Positions 43,660-52,768 of a stretch of 64,000 nucleotides of DNA are shown here, one piece after another (position 1 is the stretch's first letter; each line of letters begins with the position of its first letter). The notes under the pieces are model-generated. The model searched no databases, was not told where the DNA came from, and saw only the letters and a program-made list of their open reading frames with translations. This stretch comes from Phycisphaeraceae bacterium. GTDB lineage: Bacteria; Planctomycetota; Phycisphaerae; Phycisphaerales; Phycisphaeraceae. The position numbers and the translations under genes are program-made. Location: assembly GCA_020831765.1 (NCBI GenBank), contig JAFIFY010000184.1:26947-90946 (forward strand), written 5' to 3'.

Positions 43660-46600
43660 TCAGGTCGGGCTCGGCCGCCTTGGGTCAATATCGACCGCCG
43701 GAACGGTCTCGAGGGCGGCGGCACGCTGCTTCTTGCCCAGCTTGAGCATCAGCGTCGGCGCGGCGATCGCGATCGAACTGTACGTACCGACCAGGATGCC
43801 GATGATCATGGCAAAGGCGAAGCCATGAACGCTGCCGTGACCACCGAAGATATACAGCGTCAACAGCGCCAGCAGCGTCGTGCCACTGGTCAGGACCGTA
43901 CGGCTGATGGTCTGGTTGATCGAGGTATTGATGATCTCGGGCGTCTCGAAAGCCAGTTTGCCGCGATTCTCACGAATACGATCGAAGACGACGATCGTAT
44001 CGTTGAGCGAGTAGCCGATCAGAGTCAGAATCGCCGCGACCATGGCCAGGTCGATCCGGAAGGGCTCCAGCGTCAGAAGCTGCCCGATGGTGGTTTCGTA
44101 GATGAACGCAGCCGCCGCGATCATGCCCAGGGCGATGATCACGTCATGGGCCAGGGCGAGGATCGCCGCCAATCCGTACTTGAGATTGCCGAATCGAATC
44201 CAGATGTAGACCACCACGGCAAGCAGCGAGAGGAAGACCGCCTGAAGCGCTGCGATCTTCATGTCCAGTGAAACCTGGCTGGAGAAGTTTGTGACGCTGT
44301 CAAGACTGCGCTCCCGACCCAGCGCTTCGCGGACCAGTTCCCATGCCTGGACAGCCAAGGCGCCTGAGTCAGTGCGGCGGAACTCTTCGGGTTGGGCCTG
44401 GTAGTTGGTCCGCGCATCGCGCATCAGGATGGCCACGCGACTGAAGAGCGGTTGACCGCCCGTATCAGCACCGTCAAGCTCGACCGACGTCAGCGGCATC
44501 ACCTCGAAGGGGAGTGTGGTTCGCTGATCGAACGGCGGGATCGACTGCATCTGGGCGACACGATCCCGGATGTCACTCAGGGTCGCGGCCGGCGTGAGAT
44601 TGTCGAGCACGATGGCCACACCCCCGATGAACGCCGGTGGAACCTGCTCGCTGAGCGTTCGGTCGCCGATCACATCGCCAAGCGTCGGAAGCGTAAGCTC
44701 CTGGCCGGCCCCGGCCCGCGCGGCGGTACGAATCGGGAACACCTGCTCGCGGGCGTCCAGATGGGATGGAACGTCTGAGTTGGTGAACGAGATCTCCCGA
44801 AGCCGGTCGATCTGATCGCCGAACGCCGCGGTGATCTGCTGCTCGACATACGTCGAGTTCTCGATCGTGGTCAGAATCGAGAAGGAGCGATACTTGCCTT
44901 CCACAGGATCGCCCAGACCGATCACGGTGACGCGGGTGGAGCGCAATGCGTCGATTTCATTGTCAAGGGCATACTGTTCGAGAAGATCGCGGACGCCATC
45001 GACCCCGTCGCGCGTGTCCAGCGGCAGGCGGGAATCCCCGGTCAGGGTAAAGGCGACCTGCGTGCCGCTGCGGAACTCGATATCGAAGATGTCGCCGCCG
45101 CGCCAGGCAATGGCCGTGATGCTCAGCAGCACCAGGACAATGCTCACCACGCCCAGAACATAACGAGCCTTGAGCCAGTTGATGTTGGGGCTCAAAAGTC
45201 GATTGAGCGGGGGAATCAGGGTGGGCGCCATCGGCATCTTCTTGAGCAGGCCCCACTGCATGCCCAACTCGAAGATGACCCGTGAGCAGAACAGGGCGGT
45301 GAACATCGACGCCAGCACACCGATCATCAGGGTCAACGCAAAGCCGCGGACCTCCGCGGTCGCGGTGTAATAGAGCACCACGCAGGTGATCAACGTCGTG
45401 ACGTTGGCATCCACGATCGTGGACAGGGCCTTCTCGTAACCGAGTTTCACCGCGGATTTCAAATCGAGCTTCCGTTCCAGCTCCTCGCGGATGCGCTCGA
45501 AGATCAGCACGTTGGCATCCACGGCGATGCCGATGGTCAACACGATTCCAGCAATGCCCGGCAATGTGAACGTGCCTTGCAGCAGGCTCATTGCCGCGAG
45601 AATGATCAGTGTGTTGAAGGCGAGTACAAAGACGGTCACGACCCCGTTGAAGAGGTAGTAGACCGCGATGAACGCGGCGACCAGGATCATCGCCCAGTAG
45701 GCCGACGCCAGGCCGCGCTCGAGGTTCTCCCGGCCGGCCGATGGCGCGACCTTGGTCACACTGATCGGTTCTTCCCCCATCCGGGCCGCGAGACTGCCGG
45801 CGTTGAGCGTCCGGATCAGGAAACGCAGCTCATCCTGTGAATAACCGTCACGCCGAGTGATCTGAACACTACTGCCCAGCCGGCTTTGAATCGTGGCGAT
45901 GCTCATCACCGCGCCATCAAGAATGATGCACATCGAGTTGCCGATGTTGGCCCCACTCATGCGGCCCATCAAACGGGCGCCGGTGGTGTTCAGACGGAAG
46001 ATCACCGATGGGAATCCAGTGTTCGGATCCGTGCTCTGCATGGCGTTGATCACTTCCCACCCGTCCTCGGTGTCGGCGATCCGATTGCCCGGACGGTTGG
46101 AGACCAACACATAGAAACGACCCCGATAAGGCTGGACGACCATGCTGCCGCCACCTGAGCCGCTGAAGAACTCGAAGATGCGATCCTCGTATTCCTCCAG
46201 GGTCTCTTCGGGCCGACGGTTTTCGAGGTCTTCAAGCAATTCCTGGGCTTCGGTCCTCAGCGGATCGCCGGGAAAGATCTGAGCCAGGCTATCGACCTGT
46301 CGCCAGACATAGTCGGCTTCGGACTCTGTGGTCGGGCCGCTTTCGCGCAGCCGGGTACGATAATCGCTCAGCGCGGCCACCTCGGTGTGAGCCGGGACAA
46401 TGCGGAACTCCAATACACCGGCCCCACGAAGCAGACGGATCAGGTCCGCCGGATCGTCCAGGGCACCGCGCTTGGCGCGGCTGTAAGCGTCCCAGGCTTC
46501 GACAGCCGCATCGACATCCTCGCCCCGCTCAGGAAACCGCTGTCGCAGCGAAGCCAGTTCCACCTCGCGAAGGCTTGGAGCGCCGCGAGGCTGACCGGTG

Positions 46601-47625
46601 GTGCGCCGGGCCGGAAGCTGCAAGGTGCGTTGAAGGGTCTCAAGGTCGAGATTCCGCGCCTGCACGTTCTGCCGCCGCCCCTCAAGTTCCCGACGTGCCG
46701 CCCGGGCTTCGTTCTGAACTCGAATCGTCTGACGCAGAAGTTGCCGGGCTTCCTCACTGGCCTGGCGGTACTCCTCGGTGTCGGGGGTCAGGTTGCCCAG
46801 TCGTTGCTGCACCGCGGCGTATTCACGATCGACCTCATCAACCCGTTGGGAAATCTCGCTCCAGCGGTCGTAGGCACGGGCTGTCAGGAGAAGCTTTTCC
46901 AGAAGCCGGAAGGATCGGGCCCGGTCTTCATCGACGCCATCGCGGATTTCTTCGATCGCGTCCTGGAACCGCCCCGCCCGCTCGTTGGCCGCTTCAAGCC
47001 GCCGCGTCAGGTCGCTGATCGCTCGGGTCAGTTCCTGCCGCTGGGCATCGTCCGCATCGTTCTCGATGTTGTCCAGTTCGAAACGAAGCTCACCAAGGCG
47101 GGATTCGGCTTCTGAAATCTCGGATCGAGCTTCGAGCAGCCCATCACGCTGTTCAAGGAGCTGATTGACGGCTTCCCATGTCTCCCGATCAGCCCCGGAT
47201 ACGCGCATCATCGCCGCATCCCGCGCCCCCGAACCCAGGACAAAGTCCGAGATCACGTTCAGATCGACGTTCTGCGCCTCGATCCGATCGCGAACTTCGA
47301 TCCACTCAGCGCGCCGCTGCTCGGTGTGTTCATCGGCCAGCGGCATCTGGATTTCGATCCGATTGGCCCCGACGCGCCGCCAGGTCAGGTTCATGACGCC
47401 CTGCGGGTCCACACGATCGCGTTGTACCGCGATGATGTCATCGATGATGCGCTCGGCAAACGGAGCATCCTCGGGCGGAATCTCAACCTGATAGACCAGC
47501 CGGGTACCGCCGGCCAGGTCCAGCCCCAGAATCAGATTCCGCTCCGGCGGATAAACCAGCGCAAGCGCCAGGGCGAACAGCAGGACGATGATTACAGGTT
47601 TCCAGGCGGGAACAGTCTTCTTCAT
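43660..47625 (-). CDS. secDF: Fused protein-export membrane protein SecDF
   Basis: Proton-driven accessory of the Sec translocon (1321 aa). The SecD part begins with TM1 (VIIVLLFALALALVYPPERN), then NLILGLDLAGGTRLVYQVEI. An inserted ~180-residue Glu/Arg/Gln-rich coiled coil (~160-345) splits the P1 domain. The membrane motif GIAVDANVLIFERIREELER and the SecF counterpart GYSLNDTIVVFDRIRENR are both intact, so both halves look functional. The SecF periplasmic part is also enlarged (~200 aa). Separate SecD and SecF total ~940 aa in E. coli. It lies directly downstream of yajC in the conserved tgt-yajC-secDF order. Confidence 0.95.
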   Translation of the reverse strand: MKKTVPAWKPVIIVLLFALALALVYPPERNLILGLDLAGGTRLVYQVEIPPEDAPFAERIIDDIIAVQRDRVDPQGVMNLTWRRVGANRIEIQMPLADEHTEQRRAEWIEVRDRIEAQNVDLNVISDFVLGSGARDAAMMRVSGADRETWEAVNQLLEQRDGLLEARSEISEAESRLGELRFELDNIENDADDAQRQELTRAISDLTRRLEAANERAGRFQDAIEEIRDGVDEDRARSFRLLEKLLLTARAYDRWSEISQRVDEVDREYAAVQQRLGNLTPDTEEYRQASEEARQLLRQTIRVQNEARAARRELEGRRQNVQARNLDLETLQRTLQLPARRTTGQPRGAPSLREVELASLRQRFPERGEDVDAAVEAWDAYSRAKRGALDDPADLIRLLRGAGVLEFRIVPAHTEVAALSDYRTRLRESGPTTESEADYVWRQVDSLAQIFPGDPLRTEAQELLEDLENRRPEETLEEYEDRIFEFFSGSGGGSMVVQPYRGRFYVLVSNRPGNRIADTEDGWEVINAMQSTDPNTGFPSVIFRLNTTGARLMGRMSGANIGNSMCIILDGAVMSIATIQSRLGSSVQITRRDGYSQDELRFLIRTLNAGSLAARMGEEPISVTKVAPSAGRENLERGLASAYWAMILVAAFIAVYYLFNGVVTVFVLAFNTLIILAAMSLLQGTFTLPGIAGIVLTIGIAVDANVLIFERIREELERKLDLKSAVKLGYEKALSTIVDANVTTLITCVVLYYTATAEVRGFALTLMIGVLASMFTALFCSRVIFELGMQWGLLKKMPMAPTLIPPLNRLLSPNINWLKARYVLGVVSIVLVLLSITAIAWRGGDIFDIEFRSGTQVAFTLTGDSRLPLDTRDGVDGVRDLLEQYALDNEIDALRSTRVTVIGLGDPVEGKYRSFSILTTIENSTYVEQQITAAFGDQIDRLREISFTNSDVPSHLDAREQVFPIRTAARAGAGQELTLPTLGDVIGDRTLSEQVPPAFIGGVAIVLDNLTPAATLSDIRDRVAQMQSIPPFDQRTTLPFEVMPLTSVELDGADTGGQPLFSRVAILMRDARTNYQAQPEEFRRTDSGALAVQAWELVREALGRERSLDSVTNFSSQVSLDMKIAALQAVFLSLLAVVVYIWIRFGNLKYGLAAILALAHDVIIALGMIAAAAFIYETTIGQLLTLEPFRIDLAMVAAILTLIGYSLNDTIVVFDRIRENRGKLAFETPEIINTSINQTISRTVLTSGTTLLALLTLYIFGGHGSVHGFAFAMIIGILVGTYSSIAIAAPTLMLKLGKKQRAAALETVPAVDIDPRRPSPT

Positions 47626-47756
47626 ATCGCGGAATGATCCAACGGGGTTGGCGAGCAGGAGCCCTCGGACAGAAGCCCCTCAAGGGTCGAACGTCGTAGT
47701 CCAAGTCGAAAGGCAACCGCAACTTAGACCGAACGCTCAGCGGGGGCGAAACTATA

Positions 47757-48221
47757 TCAGGATTCAGCCTTGGCCGATCGGGCGGCATCGCGGTCATCGA
47801 GGATTGTCTTGATGGCCGCGCGTGCGAATCGGATACGGGTATTTGAGGCCTCATCCACCTTCAAGACGACATCATCCTCCCGAACTTCCTGGATGGTGCC
47901 CAGCACGCCGCCGATCGTCTCGACCTTCTGACCCTTTTTCAGCGAGGCGAGCATCGCCTGAACGGCCTGGCGTCGCTTCTTATCCTTGCGGCCGGCAAAG
48001 ATGGAGATCAGCAGCATGACGGCCACCATCACCAGCAGCATGGTCATCAGGCCACCCATGCCGCCGCCAGGGGTGCCTTGTGTGGCCCCGCCGCCGCCAT
48101 TTCCATCCGCCGCGCCGCCATCGGGCCTTGAAGGTTGGGTGGTTGTCGCGCCGCCTTCGGTGGGCGGGCCGGAAAGCTCAGCCAGAATAAGGCTTGGAGT
48201 CTGGAGCGGGGAAAATGCCAT
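47757..48221 (-). CDS. yajC: Preprotein translocase subunit YajC
   Basis: Small membrane partner of SecDF. 154 aa: a ~55-residue Gly/Pro/Thr-rich N-terminus before the single TM (MTMLLVMVAVMLLISIFAG), then the conserved cytoplasmic KDKKRRQAVQAMLASLKKGQ, VETIGGVLGTIQEV and a short charged end. Typical YajC is ~110 aa, and the difference is the N-terminal extension. It lies 50 nt after tgt and 131 nt before secDF. Confidence 0.93.
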   Translation of the reverse strand: MAFSPLQTPSLILAELSGPPTEGGATTTQPSRPDGGAADGNGGGGATQGTPGGGMGGLMTMLLVMVAVMLLISIFAGRKDKKRRQAVQAMLASLKKGQKVETIGGVLGTIQEVREDDVVLKVDEASNTRIRFARAAIKTILDDRDAARSAKAES

Positions 48222-48271
48222 AAATTCTTGATCCTACGAGGTTTACATTCTAGCTTCCCGGCTCGGTGGCT

Positions 48272-49489
48272 TCAGGTCGCGGCGGTGGACACAGCGATCG
48301 GCCAGCGGGCAGGGACCAAAGACCAGTTATTCTCTGCGATCGCACGCCGAATGTCCAACATGAAGCGCTGGAAGTGACGCAGATTGTGGAGGCTGACGAG
48401 GATCGGGCCGAGCATTTCCCCGGTATGGAACAGATGCCGCAGGTAGCTCCGGCTGAACCTTTGATCACAGGCCGGGCAGTCGCAGGCTTCGTCGATCGGG
48501 CCGGCATCATCCGCCATGGTCGCGGTCCGAAGGCGCAGAACGCCCCGAGGGGTGAACGCCTGGCCGTTGCGGCCGTTGCGGGTCGGCATGACGCAGTCGA
48601 ACATGTCCACGCCCGCCAGCACCGCCGCGTAGATGTCGCGTTCAAAGCCCACGCCCATGAGGTAGCGGGGTTTGTGCTCGGGCAGCAGTGGGGCGGTGAA
48701 CTCAACCACCCGCTTGAGCTCCTCGAACCCCTCGCCCACGGCCACACCCCCAATGGCGTATCCGGGCAGGTCAAAGGCCGTCACCTGCCGAATACATTCC
48801 TGGCGCAAGTCGAGGTCGATGCCGCCCTGAACAATGCCGAACAGGGCCTGCCGTTCGCTCTGGTTCCATATCTCGACACAGCGCTCCAGCCACCGGGCCG
48901 TGCGCCGGCAAGCTTCATGCACGCGTGCCTGGTAGGCATCACCGTCCAGCGGTGCGATGCCGGCGGTGCCGGTTCGTTGCGAACCGGTGAGCCCGGCCTG
49001 GCGTTCGACCTGGTGCGTAGTGAGTTGCCTGGCCGGTGGGCAGTCATCGAAGGCCATGATGATGTCAGCACCCAGTGCCATCTGGGCATGGATCGAGGTC
49101 TCGGGCGTCAGGTGGATCAGGGAGCCATCAAGGTGGCTGCGGAAGCGCACCCCATCATCATCGAGGCTTCGCAGATCACCCAGCGAAAACACCTGGAATC
49201 CGCCGGAATCGGTCAGCATGGGGCCCAGCCAGCGCGTCCACGTCTGTAGTCCGCCCTGGGCTTGAATTCGTTCAGGCCCGGGGCGCAGCAGCAGGTGGTA
49301 GGTATTGCCCAGGATGATTTGGGCCCCGGAGTCTCGAAGATCGCGGGGCAGGATGCCCTTGACTGTGCCGCGCGTGCCTACGGGCATGAAGGCGGGGGTA
49401 TCAACGATGCCATGAGGCGTGGTGAGCCGGCCCAGCCGCGCATGGGTTCCTTCCAGCCTTGCCGTAACCTGAAAATTGATGGACGCCAT
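48272..49489 (-). CDS. tgt: tRNA-guanine transglycosylase
   Basis: Exchanges guanine-34 for preQ1 in GUN tRNAs, the first committed step on tRNA of queuosine synthesis. 405 aa TIM barrel: LTDSGGFQVFSLGDLR (substrate-binding Asp), GIVQGGIDLDLRQEC, GGVAVGEGFEELKRV and the nucleophile block AGVDMFDCVMPTRNGRNG. The zinc site reads CDCPACDQRFSRSYLRHLF. All key residues seem present. It precedes yajC-secDF, the arrangement seen in many bacteria. gluQ, another queuosine enzyme, lies 5 kb away. Confidence 0.96.
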   Translation of the reverse strand: MASINFQVTARLEGTHARLGRLTTPHGIVDTPAFMPVGTRGTVKGILPRDLRDSGAQIILGNTYHLLLRPGPERIQAQGGLQTWTRWLGPMLTDSGGFQVFSLGDLRSLDDDGVRFRSHLDGSLIHLTPETSIHAQMALGADIIMAFDDCPPARQLTTHQVERQAGLTGSQRTGTAGIAPLDGDAYQARVHEACRRTARWLERCVEIWNQSERQALFGIVQGGIDLDLRQECIRQVTAFDLPGYAIGGVAVGEGFEELKRVVEFTAPLLPEHKPRYLMGVGFERDIYAAVLAGVDMFDCVMPTRNGRNGQAFTPRGVLRLRTATMADDAGPIDEACDCPACDQRFSRSYLRHLFHTGEMLGPILVSLHNLRHFQRFMLDIRRAIAENNWSLVPARWPIAVSTAAT

Positions 49490-49587
49490 GGCAGCAGAAT
49501 AACGGGAAGAGCGGTTGCGCGACCCGCCGCGGCCGGTTCAAGCCGCTGTTTTCAGTCGTCGATCACCCGAATGCACGGTCCGGTCGA

Positions 49588-51636
49588 TCAGTCCTCTTCC
49601 TCGCGCGGCTTGTACTGCGCCACGATCTGGGACTGGATATTCGGCGGCATCGGCTCGTAGTGGCTCAGTTCCATGGTGAATGAACCCTGGCCACCGGTGA
49701 CGCTCTTGAGTTGGCTCTGGTAGTTGGTCATCTCCGAAAGCGGGCACTGGGCCTTGATCACCGCGATGTCACCCGGGAGCATGTCGGTGCCCTGAATGCG
49801 GCCCCGCTTGCCGGAAAGATCACCGGTGATGTCGCCCATGTGGCTGGACGGCACGGTGACCTCGACATGGACGATCGGCTCGAGCAGGGCGGGCTTGGCC
49901 TTGTTGACCGCATCCTGGAACGCGCGCTTGCCGGCGGTCACGAACGCCACTTCCTTGGAATCCACCGGGTGGTGCTTGCCATCGTAGACACTGACCTTGA
50001 TGTCCTGCATCGGGTATCCGGCGACGCACCCGGTCGCCATCACCTGTCGGATGCCCTTCTCAATCGCGGGGATGAACTGGCCGGGGATGGACCCGCCAAA
50101 AATATCATTGGAAAACTCGAATCCCTGACCCCGCTCCAATGGCTCGATGCGAAGGTACACCTCGCCGAACTGGCCAGCGCCACCGGTCTGTTTCTTGTGG
50201 CGATGGTGGCCTTCGGCCTTTCCTTGGATGGTTTCGCGATAGGCGATGGTGGGGGGCTTAGTATCCACCTCGACACCGTATTTGCTCTTGAGCCGGTCGA
50301 GGGTGATGCGCAGATGCATCTCGCCCACGCCCATGAGCACCGTTTCATGGGTCGTCGTGTCGCGATGGATTCTCAGCGTCGGGTCTTCCTCGGCCAGCTT
50401 GTGCAGGGCATCGCCGATCTTGGCCTCATCGCCCCGGCTTCGGGCGGTGACCGCCAGGCCGTACATGGGCTCGGGAAGCGAAGCACCTTTGAACTTCACA
50501 TGATTGTCGCCGGGATGATCGTGCAGCACACCATCAAACGGCACCTCATCCACTTTTACCAGGGCGCCGAGATCCCCGGCCACAATCGCTTCCACTTCCC
50601 GATGCTCGCCCCCATGCAGCCGGTAGATGTGGCTGGTTCGAAGCGGCTTCTTCGAGTCGTTGACATACAGTTGCGTGTCCTTGGTGACCTTTCCCTGGTG
50701 TACGCGGAAAGCCGCGACCTTGCCGAAGCGATCATTCTTGACCTTGAACACGTGGGCGATCAGCGGTTTGTCCGGATCCGGTTCGACGGCGAAGGTGGTC
50801 TCGTCCCGCGTGAACGACTTGGGATTGCCTTCAGCCGGATTGGGGAAGAGCTTGACGATGATATCGAGCAGTTCCTTGATGCCGACCGCTTGGGTCGGAT
50901 CGCCGTGATGGCGCGCGCAGGTGAAGCAGATCGGAACCAGGTGGCCGGTCCGCAGCGCCTTTTCAAAGGCAGCGTGCAGCTTGTCGTGCTCGACCTCACC
51001 GGTCTCCAGGTATTTCTCCATCAGGGTCTCATCCACCTCAACAACCTGATCAATAATCTGGGTGTGGGCCTCGGCGACGGATGTAAAATCCGAATCCCCC
51101 GCGGCGTGGTCGAATACATCAATGACTTTCGTTGCCCCGCCGGCCGGAAGGTTGATCGGCAGACACTCTGGACCGAACGTTTCGCGAATTTGCTCAACCA
51201 GCGCGGCAAGATCGATGTTCTCCGCGTCGATCTTGTTGATGACGATAACCTTGCAGAGCTTTCGCTCGGTTGCGCGTTCCATGAGCCTGCGCGTCAGCGG
51301 CTCGATCCCGGCCTGCGCATTGATCACCAGGGCGACGGTTTCCACCGCCGGTAGCGCCGCCATCGCCATGATGCCGAAATCCCCGGAGCCTGGTGTATCG
51401 ATCAGGTTGATCTGCTTCCCCTGATACGAAAGATCCAGAATCGTGTTGGTCAGGCTGTGCTTGTGCACCTTGGCTTCATCGGAGTAATCGGCGACCGTGT
51501 TTCCCTTCTCGATCAGCCCGAGACTGTGGGTGACGCCGGCGGCCAGCAGAAGCGCCTCGGCGAGGCTGGTCTTGCCCGATCCCCCATGGCCGATCAATGC
51601 GATGTTCCGAATGTCCGTGGGCGAAACTAGACTCAT
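49588..51636 (-). CDS. Elongation factor G-like protein (EF-G2 type)
   Basis: A translational GTPase of 682 aa with the five EF-G domains. The G domain is atypical: P-loop IGHGGSGKTSLAEALL instead of AHIDAGKTTT, and DTPGSGDFGIMAMAALPAVE where classical EF-G has DTPGHVDF, so the catalytic His is not there. VIVINKIDAENID is normal. Domain IV/V sequences (PGQFIPAIEKGIRQ, SVTGGQGSFTMELSHYEPMP) are conserved. This combination marks the EF-G2/FusA2 paralogues, whose role is unclear. The main fusA is presumably elsewhere. GAGGAG supports ATG 51636, and a promoter lies 66 nt upstream. Confidence 0.88.
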   Translation of the reverse strand: MSLVSPTDIRNIALIGHGGSGKTSLAEALLLAAGVTHSLGLIEKGNTVADYSDEAKVHKHSLTNTILDLSYQGKQINLIDTPGSGDFGIMAMAALPAVETVALVINAQAGIEPLTRRLMERATERKLCKVIVINKIDAENIDLAALVEQIRETFGPECLPINLPAGGATKVIDVFDHAAGDSDFTSVAEAHTQIIDQVVEVDETLMEKYLETGEVEHDKLHAAFEKALRTGHLVPICFTCARHHGDPTQAVGIKELLDIIVKLFPNPAEGNPKSFTRDETTFAVEPDPDKPLIAHVFKVKNDRFGKVAAFRVHQGKVTKDTQLYVNDSKKPLRTSHIYRLHGGEHREVEAIVAGDLGALVKVDEVPFDGVLHDHPGDNHVKFKGASLPEPMYGLAVTARSRGDEAKIGDALHKLAEEDPTLRIHRDTTTHETVLMGVGEMHLRITLDRLKSKYGVEVDTKPPTIAYRETIQGKAEGHHRHKKQTGGAGQFGEVYLRIEPLERGQGFEFSNDIFGGSIPGQFIPAIEKGIRQVMATGCVAGYPMQDIKVSVYDGKHHPVDSKEVAFVTAGKRAFQDAVNKAKPALLEPIVHVEVTVPSSHMGDITGDLSGKRGRIQGTDMLPGDIAVIKAQCPLSEMTNYQSQLKSVTGGQGSFTMELSHYEPMPPNIQSQIVAQYKPREEED

Positions 51637-51709
51637 TTTGACTCCTCGACTGCTGCGAATGAACCCTGACCGTTGCGGCGGGATGCCGGGCAACGAGTGT
51701 GAAAACTCG

Positions 51710-51739
51710 ATTATAAGACATTCTCGCCCCATTTGAAAA
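51710..51739 (-). promoter_or_regulatory. Promoter of the EF-G2 gene
   Basis: On the minus strand TTTTCA (51734-51739), an 18-nt spacer and a perfect TATAAT (51710-51715) predict a start near 51702, about 66 nt before the ATG. Confidence 0.65.
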
Positions 51740-51828
51740 CCGGTCTTACCCAGCGCCCGACACCGGTCATTCGGGATCGCCGGGAGCGGCCCACAACTCG
51801 TGTGGATAAACCGGATACCATCTGCCCC

Positions 51829-52644
51829 ATGTCGATCCGCGCCCATAACGTTGAACTGCCCACCAGAGAAGAATTGGGTGAACTGATCCAGCGGAAGCAT
51901 GCGCCGACGCAGCGCCTGGGATGGGGGCCGGCTCGGCGGCGGCGGATGGGTTACTTCACGCCGTCGGACGTCTATGAAGCGACCGTCCGCAAGCTGATAA
52001 AGCCGGGTTGCTCCTGGGTGGACATCGGCGGGGGGGATGCGATCTTTCCCGACAATCCGGACCTGGCCAAAGAACTGGTCGGTGTTTGTCAACGGCTTGT
52101 GGCCGTCGATCCAAGCGATAACGTTCAGCAGAACCCCTTTGCTCACGAGCGGGTTCAGGCCCTGCTGGAAGCCTATCCGGCCGACGGCGAATTCGACCTG
52201 GCGACGATGCGCATGGTGGTCGAGCATGTCGAAGATACCAGCGACTTTTCCCGGGCGCTGGGGCGTGTGCTTCGGCCCGGCGGCGTCGCGGTGGTCTTTA
52301 CCGTCAGCGCTGTCGCGCCGCTTTCGATCGTCTCGCGTTTTTCGCCGTTCGGCCTGCACCATCCGGTCAAACGGCTGTTCTGGGGCGGTGAGGAGAAGGA
52401 TACGTTTCCGGTTCGGTACCGCATGAATTCACGCCGCGCGCTGGCCACGCTGCTGGGCGAGGCCGGGCTCGATGAACTGGCCTTTGCCCGTCTGGACGAC
52501 CTATCGACCTTCAGTCAGATCAATGCCCTCAACTGGCTGGAACTGCAAATCTGGAATGTCTGGCGGCGGACGGGGCTGGCCTATCCCGAGCACTGTCTGC
52601 TGGGTGTTTACGGCAAGCCCCGCTCGGATTCGGATGCCTCGTGA
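51829..52644 (+). CDS. SAM-dependent methyltransferase, class I
   Basis: A 271-aa methyltransferase with motif I VDIGGGDAIFPDNP, an acidic strand 2 (LVAVDPSDNV), FDLATMRMVVEHVED and GRVLRPGGVAVVFT. The C-terminal part (SFSPFGLHHPVKRLF-like and MNSRRALATLLGEAGLDEL) resembles sugar/lipid-cluster methyltransferases, but the substrate is unknown. ATG 51829 (MSIRAHNVELPTREE) is preferred to the open frame upstream, which reaches into the EF-G2 promoter region. It is followed by bioA after 124 nt. Involvement in biotin precursor synthesis (BioC-like) is conceivable from position only; the sequence does not look like BioC. Confidence 0.82.
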   Translation: MSIRAHNVELPTREELGELIQRKHAPTQRLGWGPARRRRMGYFTPSDVYEATVRKLIKPGCSWVDIGGGDAIFPDNPDLAKELVGVCQRLVAVDPSDNVQQNPFAHERVQALLEAYPADGEFDLATMRMVVEHVEDTSDFSRALGRVLRPGGVAVVFTVSAVAPLSIVSRFSPFGLHHPVKRLFWGGEEKDTFPVRYRMNSRRALATLLGEAGLDELAFARLDDLSTFSQINALNWLELQIWNVWRRTGLAYPEHCLLGVYGKPRSDSDAS

Positions 52645-52768
52645 ATCGCGGCTTGCTCCCCGGCGATCTTTGCCCATAATCGACCGCAAGCCGCCAGGCG
52701 AGACATGCCGGCGAGTCGCCGCCTCCACGGCAAGCTTTGGTTCACCGATCCCTGCGGGCCATCAGACG

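Noticed and set aside
49711..51354. 547-codon open frame antisense to the EF-G2 gene
   Set aside because: It mirrors the codon structure of a conserved GTPase on the other strand and has no recognisable domain.
51801..51809. Perfect DnaA box (TTATCCACA on the minus strand)
   Set aside because: A single 9-mer is expected by chance about every 130 kb on two strands and there is no second box or A+T-rich unwinding region nearby, so no origin is claimed.
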